Part shown: one piece after another, positions 1 through 15,000 of the stretch
Position numbering within the stretch: the first letter of the stretch is position 1
How the letters are laid out: each line of letters starts with the position of its first letter
Assembly: GCA_021772515.1 (NCBI GenBank)
Contig: JAJFLU010000036.1
Span: 62,001-126,000 of the forward strand
Direction of reading: 5' to 3'
From: Opitutales bacterium
GTDB lineage: Bacteria > Verrucomicrobiota > Verrucomicrobiia > Opitutales > UBA2987
Length of the DNA: 64,000 bases
The notes under the pieces: model-generated
Databases searched by the model: none
What the model was told of the DNA's origin: nothing
The model's input: the letters and a program-made list of their open reading frames with translations, nothing else
Made by a program: the position numbers and the translations under genes

Positions 1-3000
1 TCCACCGTGCCAACCGCAGAGGTCAGGTCGATGCTGCCCAGGGTGTTGTTCACCACCGCCGTTACGTTCACGTCACCCGCGTTAGCTTGACCGGTTACAT
101 TGTCACCGATTAACGACGCTCCGATATTCAAAGTGTTGGCCGCGTTCAGGCTGACCGCTCCCTGGTTGCTCGTCACCACCGCGCCAATAGTGATGGCTCC
201 AGCAGTCGAATCCACGTCAATATTGCCGCTCGAAGTCAAGGTGCCGGTACCTGCGGTTGTCACGAGACCGCCTGCGATATCAATACCGCCCTGAGCCGAA
301 CTGATCGCCGCGTCCACCAGCACACTGGTGCCGCCGTCCAGATTCACGCCACCGTTGCCCGCAACTGCTCCGTCTATATCAACCGTCGTGCCAGCCGTTG
401 CGCTGATGATTCCGGCATTCGAAGTCAAGGTGCCAACCCCATTGTTGTCCACATTTCTACCAGCCGTAAGAGTCATATCACCCGTGGTGATAAGCGCACC
501 CGACACATTGATATCACCGGTGGTCCCGTTGATCGCATTGATCGTCAAGCTGTCCAATGCCGTGCCCACGCCTGCCCCGGAACCCGCGATATTGACCGCT
601 CCGTTGACGTTTGTGATGGTCAAGTCATAGGCGCCGGCCACATCGCCGCCGGTCAGATTGATATCCGTATCCGCACCGCCAGTGCTCGTGATGGAGACAT
701 CGCCTTCCAGATTCACGTCCGCGCTATTGGCAAAATCAATTACACCCACGGCCTGTATGTTGCCATTGAGAATTGCGTCACCAGTGGCATTCACATCCAT
801 GCTGGTCAGCGGGATGGCATCGCCCACTGTGCCGAACTCGATATTGGTGCCCGCCGTCGCCACGAATATATCGGCCCCGTCGAGATCGCCATTCGGGTTA
901 AAGAGTATGCTGCCGTTGGTCGCGATCAATGTGGTCGTGCCGCCCGCCGCGTTAAGTGTGGCGAACTCTGTATCGGCAAAATTCATCGAATTAGTCACCG
1001 TGATATTCCCGTTCGTCAGGTTCATGGTGCGGGCGTTGACCGTCAGATCATTCAGAACCGTCGCAACTGTCAGTGCACCGGCAAAGGTCGTAGTGCCACT
1101 CAGGGAATTGACCACCAGATCGCGATTGCCTGCATCCGCTGCCACCGAACCGGCGAACGTGACATCACCGTTGGATGAGGTCGCCGTGACCGTTGCGGCA
1201 TCCACCGTCAGGGCATCGTTCACTGTAATGTCGTTACCCGCCAGAAGGTCTGCCGCCACCGTAATGGCAGTGCCGCCGTTCAGGGTGATGAAATCTGCCG
1301 CCGTTACATTGGCGTCAATATTCAATGTGCCATCATTGGCTTCGAAAGTGGTCCCGCCGATGGTGTTCTCGGTGGCAGCAGTTACGTTGATTGCCTCGCT
1401 GACGCTGGTGGCATCTACCGCTGTGATGGTGACATCGTTACCGCTCACATTGGCCGCGATGTTGATCGTGGCGACATCGTCGGCATCGGTATCGGTAACC
1501 GTGATTGCGGTCGAACCGTTCGTGCTGGTTACACTGGCGTTGATGTCGATCTGATCAAGCGCATCGATGGTGATGTTATCCACGGCAATCATTCCGCTTC
1601 CCGCAATTGTCACGGTGCTCGGGTCAATATCGATTCCGCCACCGGATTGAACAGCGTTTCCGGCCGCTGCTCCCATCGTAAAGGCCGTGGGGGCATTGAG
1701 GTCAATATCTCCCACTCCCGTGGTCACTATCTGGCCCGCAAGGGTGCCTGTGCCCAGAAGAATGGAGCCGGTTCCGCTGAGGTCAACGTCAGCCGTTACG
1801 ACTATGTTACCATTGGCCGAATTGACCGACGAGTTCGTGGTGCCCGATGCGATTGCCACGTTGTTGTCGGAATTCAAAGTGACGACGGCGTTGCCCAGCC
1901 CGATAACATCGCCGTTGACAACTACTTCTTCGTCCCCTCCGGCACCATTGGCATCCAGGGTGATATTGCCACCCGAGCGGATCGTGCCCCCTGCCCCGAC
2001 GGTCACATCGCCATCTGTTGCACTCAGTGTGACGGTGCCGGTTGCGCTGTCGATCACACCTGTCACAGCCACATTGGCGGTAGCGGCAGCACCGGTGGCC
2101 GTGAGTGAGACATTGGCATCTGTAGTATCAACACTCTGGACGATGAGGTTGCCGTTTGTCGCCACGACGGTGAGTGTATCGGCAGAAAATACATCGACCA
2201 GGGTGAGCCCGTCTGCGGTGGTGGTATCGGCTTCGGTCACAGTCAGCGTGCCCGCGACATCGGCGGAAAGGTTGGTGATATCGGTGGCCGCCGTGGCGGT
2301 TACGTTGGTGCTCGAAAAGACATTGAAGTCCTGCGCCGTAATGGCAGTCACGGTGAGGGCGCCAAGACCATTCTGGGTAAAGGTTACGGTGCCGTTTCCG
2401 GAGGCCGTGGCGTTCATCGAGGTGGCATTGTTATTGGTGCTGCTGACAAGTATCTGGCCCGCATTGTTATTGGTCAAAGCGATGGTCTCGGCTGACTGGA
2501 TGGCAACTTCACCGGCATTTCCGATTCCCGCATTGGCCGTCAGGTTAACGGTGTTGGCATCGAAAGAACCGCCGTTGATGGTGGCCGTGTTGCCGACATT
2601 GGAAGCGGTCGCAGTGATGGTGTTGGTATTCGCGGTAGAACGAGCCGTGATATCGTCGATTGAGGTGGATGCCACCAAGGTAATGGTATCTCCGGCATCG
2701 ACCACGCCACCGGCGATTTTTCCGCCCGTGGTGGTCACATCAACGGTTCCCGTCGCGGTAACGTCGAGGTTTTCAATATCCACTGCGGCATCGATATCCA
2801 CATTGCCCAAAGCCACTACGGTAACTCCAGATACATCGGTGTTCCTCGACCTCAATTGAGTAGAGAGACCGGCAGCGCCCGAACTCAGGTTACCACCAAC
2901 TATGCTATTACCCACGGTGATTGTGATTCTGCCTTGGGCGTCAATATCGTTGGCGGTGGCCAATCCATTGAACAATAAACCGATGAAACCGTCGTCCGTC

Positions 3001-6000
3001 AGGGTAACACCGCCTTGGGACTGGATCGTGTTACCAATGAAATTCGCACCACTGAGGGTAACGGAGTTCACCGTGGTATCATCACTGGTAATGACGTTGC
3101 CGGTTATGAGGCCGCTGAAATCCTCAGCGTTGATATCGATTGCGGCTGCGGCTGCGGTGGTTTCGAAGACATTGCCGGTTATATTGTCGGGGGTGATTGC
3201 ATCACCGATATCGATGGCTCCGGCAGCGAGGACGGAGGAATCATTGAAGTTTATCGCAGCATCAATCTCCACCGTGTTGGAGCTCACTACAGTCGTATTG
3301 CTGACGGATCCGGTGGTTGCCTCGAGGTCGGCATCATCAAGGGCGCCCACACCGATTACGGTTACACTGCTGTTGAAAATATTAGTTCCGGTAATGTTGG
3401 TGTCGTCGGCCCGAACGGTAAGACCATCGATCGTGCCAACCACTCCGGCGCTTGGGTTTTGGCCGATATTGGCAACGTGATCGGTCCCTTCGGTCAGAAC
3501 CGTGAGGTTGGCGATATCACCGCCATTTCGGGTATCAACCGTCGTCGTAACGCCGAGGGCTGAAGTTCCTGTAACCACGCCGCCGGAGATTGAATTGCCA
3601 TCCAGATCGATCTGATCGCCTGTCAACACCGCATTATTAACAGCGCCCGCTGCCGCATTAACTACGATGGTTGCCGCCGCTGTGGTGCCCGTTGTGACGG
3701 TCAGGTTGCTGATATCCGCAACGCCATCGGCACCGGTTGCGGTGACGCTAACAGCGGTATTGGCCGTGATATCAACGTCGGAAACATTACCGTCGGTCGC
3801 GGTGAGTGTTACCGCCAGTGGCGCAATGATGCCAACTTCGCTGATATTTGCATCTGCGGTCAGGGTGACATTACCGGAATTCAAGTTGGTCAGGGTGAGA
3901 CCTGCAATATTACCATTGAGCGTCGCGGTTGTCGTGAGTGTGATACCGCCTGCCGTATTGACGGAGCCGCCCGTGATATCACGGCGGGCTGCGATGGTAA
4001 CAGCGCCGTTGCTGTCGATATCGTTATCGGTGATAAACTGTGTAAACCCACCCGAGCCGATGCCGACCGTGTCGTTGCCCCGGATGGAGTTTCCGACCAC
4101 TACTAGACCGTCGAGGGTCATGGGGGCGTCACTGTTGATACTGTTGCCCACTATGCTTCCCCCGGCATCGATATCCAGAGTGGCCGCGCCGGTGGCGGTA
4201 ACTGCGGCAACATTAACGCCTTCTACAGAACCCAAGGTTGCCAACAGGACAGTTCCGGCAACACCCGCCGAAGAGGTCGTCACATCGATGATGTCGCCCG
4301 TCGTCGAAGTGAGGTTGATTCCCTGAGCGGCAAGAGTCCCTGTAGAGGTAAAAACGCCTTCGGTAAAACCATCTTCGGCATCGGCATCGATATCGCCCAC
4401 CGCGATGACGCTGGCCTTGTCGATTGTGCCCCTGGTTCCGGCGTTATCGGTGTCGTTGGCCGTGATGTCGATATTGCGCCCGGCGGTGGCGATAAGGCCG
4501 AGAATTCGACCGTTGGTGGCGTCGATATCGGTATCGTTGTCCGAAGTGGTTGTGAAATCAATGATGTCCGAAAGAGCCAAAATATCGATATTGTCGGCTG
4601 CGGTATTGGAACTGGTGGCCGTTGCGCTGCCACGGACAATGGACCCTGCCGTAGCCGTCATCGAGGCGACACCTTCATCGGTCGTGATATCGAGATCAGT
4701 AATATCGCCTGTGGCGGTCTGCACGGTGACATTATCGGTCGTAGCCGCTCCGGTTGAGGTGTAGGAACCGCGATTGATGCCGGTCTGCGCATTTGCAGCT
4801 ACGGTGCCGGTCGAAGAAACGATGACATCGTTGATCACTCCGCCGTTATCGGTATCGGTATCGAGAACGATGATGTCAGCCTGGATATTGAGAAAACCGG
4901 AGGAATTAAAGATATTACCGACACTGGTGACGGTGACGGTGTCACCCGTGGCCGTGACAACACCGAGATCAACATCTCCGTTATTGGAAGGAGTGCCACC
5001 GGCATTGGAGTCGATGATGATATTGCTGACCCCGCCCGCGATCACTTCGGTTGCCTTAATATCACCGCCGCCGGAGGTTATAGTAATGCCGCCGTCAGTA
5101 GTGCGGGCCTGGAGGACGTCAATATTACCTGTTTCGAGCCCTACCGGCGCAATCACCGTTACCGTGATCGGCGCAGCGGCACCCGTTGTGGTGGCATCGA
5201 TGGTGGTAAATTTCTCTGTAATCAGGTTGATATTCTGAACACCTGCGCTGGTCATGCCCACATCCGAACCGGTCGTGGTGAGATCGAGCGCCAACCCGGC
5301 CGTGCCAATTGTTCCGGCGGAAGTCAAAAAGATGTCCGAAGCGGTGATTTCAGCGGTCGCCGCATTTGCGTCCGCAGCACCGGTTACCGTTATATTTCCC
5401 GCATTTGCTGTGGTTATCCGCACAGTTCCGAGACCGGCATCAATTCCCTGATCGGTTACGAAAACATTCCGGTTCGAGGTCATAGTGACATTATTATTAT
5501 TTCCTGCATCGACATCAACCGCTGTAATATCTGCGGCTGCGGCGGTGGTCGTCGTAATAACGATATCGCCGTCTGCCGTATCGACATCTGTGAGCGTGAT
5601 GGCCTGCACATTGGTAACATTGATATTACCGATCGAGGTTACAGAGGCATTGAGAGAATTGATTGTGGTATCGAGATTTATGCCGCTGAGGGAAGTCGCC
5701 TCCAGGACATCGGCGGTAACATTGTTGCCCGCTATGGCTTCATTGATTTCTCCGAAGTTCGAGACCAGGCGCACATTTTCTGTCGCACTTGCGTTGATCA
5801 GGCTAATTGGCATGTCGTTGGGGTCTATAATGCTGATGGTCGGATCGGTACCTGTGCCGGGAGTCCCGTCGGCTGTGGCCGAGAGGGAATCGATAGTATC
5901 GATCTCTATGCCCGCCGCCGCCACTATCGTATTGGTGCTATCGGTTGCATCCGTAACCTGGCCAATAAATCCATCATCCACAGTCAGGACAACCGTTCCA

Positions 6001-9000
6001 GCAATAATCTCCGATGCAGCATCTGCACCACCACTAACCTCCACGATACCGCGACCAGCGGTAGCCCCACCTACACCTGTGCCGGTATTGGCCGTCAGTG
6101 TGGCAGTTCCCGAGGTGCGAATCTGCCCCGCCGTATTAAAGACGATATCGTCATCCGCATTCAGTGTGATAGCACCCGATTGCGAGGCGATCAAGTTATT
6201 GATGGTGATGTCACCGTCGTTAGCGCCGATGCCGATCCCGGTTGCCGTGAGGTCGATGGTGTGGTTGCCCGTCACCACGATGGCATCCGTCACAGTGATG
6301 GAGGCTGCGGTCGTATTGACGTTGTCATCGATTACCGCGTTGGTCAGGGTAATCGCAGTCAGGGCATCGATATCGACCGGTCCCGGAATCGCCAGAACTC
6401 CAAAAACATCCACCGTCACCGCGCCGTTGTTGGTGCCAACAGCCTCGATATCGACGATGCTCAAACCGGTCAACTCGGTGACATTACCCAAGTCTACATT
6501 TCCGGCGAAACCTGCATCTATCCGCAGGATATGCGCCCCAAAGAGCGAATTGAGCGGAGCGGCATTACTGGTATCAAAGGTCACGTCCTCGCCTACTCCA
6601 ACTCCGGCGGTATTTACTTGATTATTGCTGGTGTTGATATCGACATCCGTCGCTAATACTACATTGGTCGCGCCGTTGAAATTGACCGCTCCGTCGTTGG
6701 TAAAAATACTTCCGTTCAGGGTGGTGGTTCCACCTCCGGTCACCGTTAACGCGCCCATATTGGCCGCATTCCCCGTCACTATGCCGATCTCTCCGAGACT
6801 GACATCATTGGCTGCGCTTACGGTGAGACCCAGGTTACCCGCTCCTCCAGTCGTTCGGGTTGCCGTATCGAGGTCAACATTGCCGAAGTTCGAGGTCACC
6901 GTCCGGGCGGCACCGCTGAGAGTAAGTGTCTGAGTGGTCACAGTGACATCCCTGTCAGCCGTCAAATTGCCGCCGAGATTAACTCCGGTGGTCGATGTCC
7001 CTTCCGTAGTAAGAATATTGATGGAGCCAGAGTTTGCGATAACCGCCGCATCGATATTCACGGCAGCTGCATTTGCGGTGTCCGCTTTTATGCTGATATC
7101 GCCGTCCGTGGTCGTCGCTCCAAACAGTGTCGTGATACCGCTATCGACTACCGCTAGGCCTGCCAAAGGAGTCGTCGCTCCCGTCGTGCCAAAGTTCACA
7201 TTGCCAGTTCCGGCATCGACATTGAGGGCGAAATTGCCGTCCAGGTCATCCGTGGCGGCGTCGCCGAAAAGAACACTTCCATTAGCCGTATCGATATTCA
7301 CGTCGGTCAGGAGCACCACATTCTGGTCCACTCCTGCTCCTCCGGCCAAACTCACCGCCGTGCCCACCGTCGCTTCCGAAGTGATGTCTCCGCCCAGATT
7401 GATTGTGGTGGCGGTCACTGTGATGGTGTTGAGAGCGCCATTGGTACCAGTGCCCAGTTCTCCATTGAATGTCGCCGTGCCTGTGTCAACAGCCACGGTC
7501 AAGGTCCGGTCATTAGCAGCCGCATCATCGGCGTTGATCTGGCCATTCGAGATAAAAGTTCCGTCCGTACCGGTGGAAGTGGCCGTCACGGTCACATTTG
7601 CTCCCAATTCTGTTGCGCCGCCAAGGGTCACCGTCGAAGCCGTGCCACCCGCTACGCCCGTGCCGCCGTTGCCTGTTAAAGCATCCGTCAGAGTCAATAC
7701 CCCGTTGTTGCTTATCAAGGTGATCGCCCCGGCATTGCCGCCGTTACCACCAGCGCCGTTGCCACCAGTCGTGGTGACAGCGCCAACATTTGTATTTTCT
7801 TCAGCGGTTATTTGCACCGTTCCACCGGCGCCACCGGCGCCTGCTGCGGCATTTGTGCCTACGGCTGTGATTCCGCCCGTGGCCGAAACGGCGCTGGCGA
7901 GGGAATTCAAAGAGATTGTACCGGCTGCCGGACCGACACCACCGCCGTTGGCTCCACCGTTAGAAGTGATTCCCGCGTTGGCCGCGATGTCACCGCCCGT
8001 GGTGATCCTTAAGTCAGCGCCAACCGTGTTAGCCGCACCTGTGCCGGTGTAGGCTCCTGTCAGGGTTACATCGCCGAGTAGAGCATTCACCGTCAGCCCG
8101 GAGGCAGTCGTGTCCGTGATGGTCAGGTCAAATGTCACATTTCCCTGCTGGGCCGTCACGATGCTGGCGCCGTCTATCGTTACCGCGCTGTTGAAATCGA
8201 TGCTGCCGGTATCGGCCAAAACATTTCCGGCCAAAGTCGTAGTGCCGGTTACGGCTACCGATGCGCCCTGGATCAGGGCATTGTTGTCAACAGATCCACC
8301 GGTGAGGGTCACCGCGCCGCCTGCCTGCACCGATTGCGAGGCAGCGATGTCTATCTCACCGCTCACTCCGGTCACGCTGACAAGTCCGCTGGTCACAAAG
8401 TCACCGCCGAAATTAACCGTTGCCGAGGCGTCAATCGTCAAGCTGGTAATATCGCCATCTAGCAAGGTGATGACACCGGCGCCATTACTCGCTGTGAGGT
8501 CGAGATCGTTGGCTCCGTTCACATCGCCGAGGAGGATTCCTGCCGCGCCGGTGGCGTCGATGGTCACTGTATTAACAAGTGTGGTCAGTCCTGCGCCGGT
8601 AAAATCAAGCGCAACCACATCAATATCTCCGGCCAATTCCAGAGTATCTGAATCCACATCAAGCAGTGTGGGATCGGCAGCCGCACCAACGGTCTGGAAT
8701 GATACCTGGCCATTATTTGCAATCAGGTTGATCGTCTGTGCGCCGCTCAGGTCGGCATTGAAGTCTAAGTCACCGCTCGTCGAGGTAATGCCCCCGCCGG
8801 CAATCGTCGTCACAGTAACCGCACCGTTAAACGTCATATCATCAGCAGATGAAAGGGTGACGGCCGCATTATTGATTGTGGTGGCTCCATTGTAAGTTGT
8901 GCTGCCCAGAGTATTGTCCTGTGCAGAGCCAGCACCCGTCAACTGGATCGTGGCAGCACCCGCCGTATTAAACACCACAGCGCCGCCATCTACCTCTTCA

Positions 9001-12000
9001 TTCAAATTGACATCATCACCCGCATTCGAGCCCTGCGCTGTAATCGTAACCGAATCGGTCCCGGTAACGATGGCATTTACATTCACCTCGTCACCTACGA
9101 TCACGACATCGGTGCCGTTCACGGCAAAACCGAGAGTCACATCGTCGCCCGCATTATCGGAGTCACTTTGAATGCTCACATCGCCAACGGATGTGATCGT
9201 TGCCGCCGTGTCGGTGTCGATGGTAGTCTCAGCTGCTAGAGTCACACCCGTATCGCCTGAAACCGCTGCCGAAAGAGTGATGCTCGAACCGGTTGAATTC
9301 AAATCGACACTGCCGCCGGTTATCGCGCCGTCAAGGTCGATCGCGCCTACTGCATCCACGGCAATGTTGCCGCTCGCCGTCAGTGAGCCCGGTCCCGCCG
9401 TGTCCGTCACCAATGCTGCCGAATCAATGTCGATGGCTGCACCGGATACTGCCGCGTTGATATCCACATCGCCGCTGTTCAAAGATTGCAGCCGCACCGT
9501 GCCGTCACTCGTGATGGTTGCACCGGCATTGATGTTGATATCGTCTCCGGCGGCCGTGCCTCGGGCTGTCGTTGTAACATCGCTCGTTGCGTCAACCACT
9601 CCGGTAAAGGTCACATCATCGCCTTCCACATTCAAAGTTGTTGCGTTGATGGCCGCCACCGACACATCGCCTGCCGAGGCGCCTCCTGTAATTAAAGCGT
9701 CGATATTGACCGCTCCGCCCGTCACCGTGCCGCCCAGCGTGATGCTGTCTCCGGCTGCTCCGGCAGTGGTTACCGTGACCAGTCCTGAGGAGGTAATTGC
9801 GCTGTCAAGGTTTATCAGGCCGTCTGCGTCGATCGTTACTGCGCTCGTGCCGGTAATTGTCGTGTTACTATTATCCGTCACATCGGTTACCGCATCGATA
9901 TCGACCGTATTACCGGTTAGCGCCCCTTCTACGTCAACCGTTGTGCTCGAAGCATTCAGCACGATTGCGCCGCTCGCCGTGACGGCGGCATCTACATCCA
10001 CCAGTCCACCGTTCAGGGAAACTGAATTGAGCGCCTCGGTGGCCCCGATTGCTGCGGCCACATCTACCTCATTGGCCGCATTGCCTGTTATGGCTGACAG
10101 GGAGAAAGCGCCATCGATAACATTCAGCAGGATATTTCCGTTGCCGGTCACAAGGCTCACATCACTGCCGAGCTGCACATTGGTCGCGCCGTCGAGGCTG
10201 ATCGGTCCGTTGGTAGTGCGAATTTCGCCGTTGAGTTCGGTTTCACCGCCGGCCGCATTGATATCCACGCTGGATACTGCTGTGGAGTTCCCTACCGAGT
10301 TGCCAAGAGTCACCGCTCCGAGTCCATCGGTTGTTATTGCCAGGGGCTGTTCACCGTTGATGGTTCCAGTGATTCTGATCTGGCTGGCATTGGCGGTTGT
10401 CGTAAACGTGCCCGCACCCGCACCGAGCGCTATATTATCTTCAAAAATAATCGCGCCGGCGGAAATTTCAGATCCGGTCAGCGTCGTGGTGTTGCCGTCT
10501 CCCGTCACCGTCAGACCACCGGTCCCCGTGTTGGTGGCGCCGAGGGCAATGTCGTTGGCCCGGATGGTCAGGCCTAGCAGGACCGTTGCGCCCGTAACCG
10601 TGGCAGTACCCTGCTGCGCTTCAATGGATACAGTGGTATTGGTAATATTGCCCCCTGTGATCGCTGCCGTGGTCACGTTGCCCGCATTGGATACGATATT
10701 GGTCGTAGTCGTGGCTGCCGGGTTCACCGCTGCCAGCAAAACATTGCCCGTGTCGGCCGTGAGGTCTAACGAAGTGGCAATCGCCACCGCCGTCGCATTG
10801 GCCGTAATACCGCCGCCCGCCGTGATATCGGCGTTCAAAGTTTTTGTCCCCGCACCGGCTAAAGTTACTGAACCGTCACTGTCGATGGAGCCCGAAGCGT
10901 CATTCGACATTGCCGTGGCCGCCGTGATGCTGACATCCCCGGTCGTTGTGATGAGCGGATCGTTGATTGCTGCCGTTTCCGTGCTGATCGTCACTGCGCC
11001 ATCGGCTGTGATACTATTTGTAAGAGTGATGGTTTCCGCGCCGCCGGCGAGTGACGTATTAAGCGATACAGGGCCTGCTGCCGTGATCGCCCCGTCTACC
11101 GTGATGGTCTCCGTGCCGCCACCGGCATTTACGGTATCGATGTCAAGTCCGCCCAAATTGTTGCTCCCGGCAAGGGTTATGGCTGCGGCATCTCCTCCGG
11201 CCGTATTGCTGGCGTCCACTGTGACGGTCGAGGCATTCAATTCGCCATCGATATCAATCGTGACACCGTTGCCGTTGTTGTTCTGCGTCGCATCGATGTC
11301 GATTGTGCCCGTGCTGCTGGCCACATCGCCAGCCACCGTAACTGTCAGAACAGCGGCGGCGGCATTTGTGGCCGCAAGAGTAACACCATTTACCCCGGAA
11401 ACACTGCTGCCCGCTGTGATAGTAAGATCACCCGCCGTGGTTGTTAGACCGACGGTGTCACCGGCATTTACGGAACCGGCGGCATTAACCGTTACTGCGG
11501 TTCCCGTGATGGCCACCTCATCGGTGGTTGCGACCGTGCCCGCGATGGTGCGCACGCCTCCGCCGTTGACGGTGAGTGAGGCGATATCGGCATCGTTGAT
11601 GGTGACCGCGCCGGTATTGGCGGTGAGGATGAGGTTGTTGGGTCCAGAAATATTGCCCAAATTGATGGCTCCATCTGCGGTGCCGTCGGAATCGAGGGTG
11701 ATATTCCCTGCAAGCTGGATGGTCTCGGCAGCGCTGAAATTAACACCCGCAGCGGCATCGGTTGAGATATTTCCTTGCAGGGTGAGCGTGCCGCCGGTGA
11801 GATTTGCGGTGACACTGTCCAACCTTGCATTCTGCCCAACCGGACCCAATACAATATCGCCGCCCGTAGTGGTGGTGACAGTCAGGGTATCGCCAGCGGC
11901 ATTGTTGGCATCAACTGCGCCACCACTGAGTAAAATATCTCCGGTCGAGGCGGTGAGGGTGCGGGCACCGTCGATATCGACATCGTTGGCGCCGCTAAAG

Positions 12001-15000
12001 TCCTGGGTCCCGGTTGTGTTGATGTTGCCAAAAATACCCGTAATGCCGGAGGCATCGAATTCGAGGGACGACAAACCTGCCGCTCCGCCGATCGTGCCCA
12101 GTGAGATTCCGCCAGTGCCGGAGCTGACCCGCAGGTTGAACGCCCCGTCGAGCGTATCGGCAGCGGCATTTCCAATGATCACAGCGTCGTTGCTGGTCGA
12201 GATGGTAACGTCAGCTGCCAAATCGATATTGTTGGCGGATCCATTACCCAGGGTAACAGCCAGATCCGAGGTGATGTCGCCGGAAAGTGTGATGGTTCCG
12301 TCGGTGGCGCCTTCATTTGTAATGGTTAAACCGTTGACTGCGCTTGCGTTGCCTACCGTGCCCAGAGAGACATTTCCGGAGGCATTGCCTACACTGGCCA
12401 CATTGATTGCGGCGACGCGCACTGTAGCGCCCGAGTTAAGGGTCGATCCCGGTCCGAATAACACGTCACCCGCTGCCTGATTATCGCCTGTTTCCGTGTC
12501 GAAAGTCACGTTCTGCACCAATGTGACGTCGGGGGTGTCGGTAAAATCGATATCGGCAGTCGCGCCGCCGTCGGTCTGTATTGTAATAGCCGCTGTTGAG
12601 CCGAGGTTGGCTCGGACCGCATTGACATCAAGGCTGGCCAGAGCATCCGTCGTGCCTACACTGCCGGCGAAGGTAACTGTTCCCTGGTTTGCCGTAGCAG
12701 TGAGGCCGCGAACTTCGCCCGCCGCGCTATTCACTGTATCAGCCGAAGAAAGGCCGAAAGTAATGTCCCCCTGCGAACTCGTCACCGTGCGATTGGCATC
12801 ATTGATAGTGAGGTCGTCATTGAAGGTCACATCGTCGAGGGCCGTAACATTTGCCTGCAGATCGGCCGCGCCTGTCACCGTGATGCTGCCAAAGATATTA
12901 TCGGGGTCCGCAGTAAAAATGACGTCCGGGGCGTTGGTTGAATCCTCGCCCGTAAGAGTCACTGTCGCCGCGCGCAGGGTAGAATTTACGGTCAAATCCT
13001 CGGCTGTATTGTCCCCGTCGTCATCTGCGATAACCAAAAGCGTGCCGCCATTACTGGTCACGGCAGCGTTGATGATGACACCCGCATCGGCCCGTAGCTG
13101 AATGTCGCCGCCATTGCTGTCAACGGTCGATCCGATGGTGAGGTCATTGGTGTCTCCGGTCACATCGAGCGTGATATCGCCATTGGAAGTGATTGCTCCA
13201 TTGAAGGTGGCTCCCGCGCTTGTCGTGGTCAGGTTGGCGACATTGGAAAAACTACCTGCTGTCAAAGTGGTGGCGGCCGTGAGGCCAAGGGTATGCCCCC
13301 CGCCGTCGGTGACGTTGTCGATAATAAGACCCCCACCCGCCGTCAGGAGGATGTCCTCAGTCAGGACGATGCCGTTGCGATCAAGCGTAAGAGCTGCCGT
13401 CGTAGTAACGTCGCCACCCAAAACGGTGACACCTTCGCCGGCTGAAACCGTCAATGCCGCAATGTTCAAGGTTTGCCCGATATCGCCCAGCGTTACTGTG
13501 CCGTCATCGGCCGTTAGAGTTAAGGCACGACCGACGCCGTCGTCGTTTACCGCGCCGGTTATGCTGATATCGCCATCATTGTTGGCCACGGCGTCATTGG
13601 CACCCCCGCCGCGAGTATCGATAGCTACCCCTGCGCCTAATGTCACCGGTCCGGTAAAAGTCACATCTCCGCCTACGCCAACTGCCGTGGTGCCAGCCCC
13701 GCCATCGGAATTCAAATTACCGCCCAGGGTCGTCTCGGTGGAGGAAATTGATTGCGTGCCGCCCGCGCCGCCTGTGCCCGTACCGCCCGTGCCACCGATA
13801 GTGTCAGCAGTGGTCAAGGTGACTGTTCCGCTATCGGCAGTCAGATTCAAGGCCCCGCCCGCGCCGCCGGTGCCGGAACCAGAAGTGCCGCCATTGAGAT
13901 CAATATTCGTGAAGGTCAAGTTGCCAGCCGTGGATTGCGCGGTAAGTGAACCAGCAGCGCCGCCCGCGCCAGTAGTCAGGCCGTTTCCGCCGACGGCTGA
14001 TACTGCGAGAAATGTAGAGGAACCCGCAGATGTGACGCTGATATTGCCGCCCGCGCCACCCAAATTTGTGGCCGCAGCGCCACTCGTGCCATTGGCAGTG
14101 ATCCCGGTATTGGTTATCGTAAAGGCTCCTGCCGAATTTATGGTGACGTCGCCCGCATTCTGGCCCGCGTTGCCTCCATTAGTGCCGCCGCTCGTAGTGA
14201 GTCCACTCGTGGTGAGGTCACCGATGGTGGACGTAACTGATATGTTGCCCCCGTCGGTATCTGCAGCGCCCACAGTAGAGATCGAGCCAGTGGTCACCGT
14301 CCCGCCGGTGATGTCGACTCCTGTCAAATCGCCAGTATCGCCGATATTGCGAACCGAAACCGTGCCGGAACCGGCGTCGATCGTCAAATCAAAGCCGCCG
14401 TTAAAATCTTCGGCTACGGCCGTCACATTACCGCCGTTGGTGCTTATGGATGCGTCCGCCGCCAACGTAATGTCATTGCCGTCATCAATACCGCTGAAAT
14501 CGACCGCGGTGCCAGCGGTGATAATGTCGCCATTGAGGGTTACACTATCAGTGCCCGCTGTGAAAACAACCGAGTTCACATCCACATTATCGATGGTGGT
14601 GGTGCTGTTGCCCGGCGTGAGCGTGAGTGCAAATGCGCCCGTGACATCGGAGTTGGTGCCGAAAGTAAGGGCAGAATTGGTACCGGTAAAAGTTACATTG
14701 TCCTGTAGGACGACATTTCTAGCGCCGGAAAAATCGATCCCGCCGGAGGCGACTGTGAGGTTCCCGTCGAGAAAGACTGTGCCCGCGGCGGCAACCGTAA
14801 GACCGGTAAGGTTCGCCCCGATGGTATCAAGGAGGACATCGCCCTGTGTCGCCGTAAGGGTAAGGGCTTGGTTTCCTGCTACATCCCCGCCGTTGAGGAG
14901 AATATTTCCGGAGTCGGAGGTAATCGCGATACCGGCGGTGGCCAGGTCAACATTGGTCGCTCCGCTCAGATCGATATTGTTCTCGGCCGAAATTGCCGCG

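Noticed and set aside
9172-12480. A plus-strand open frame of 1,102 codons, with many similar ones across 100-26,900
   Set aside because: They are antisense to the giant adhesin. They are Pro/Val/Ser-rich with no signal, domain or ribosome-binding site, and keep a fixed phase against the leftward codons, as expected for shadows of a biased repeat gene.
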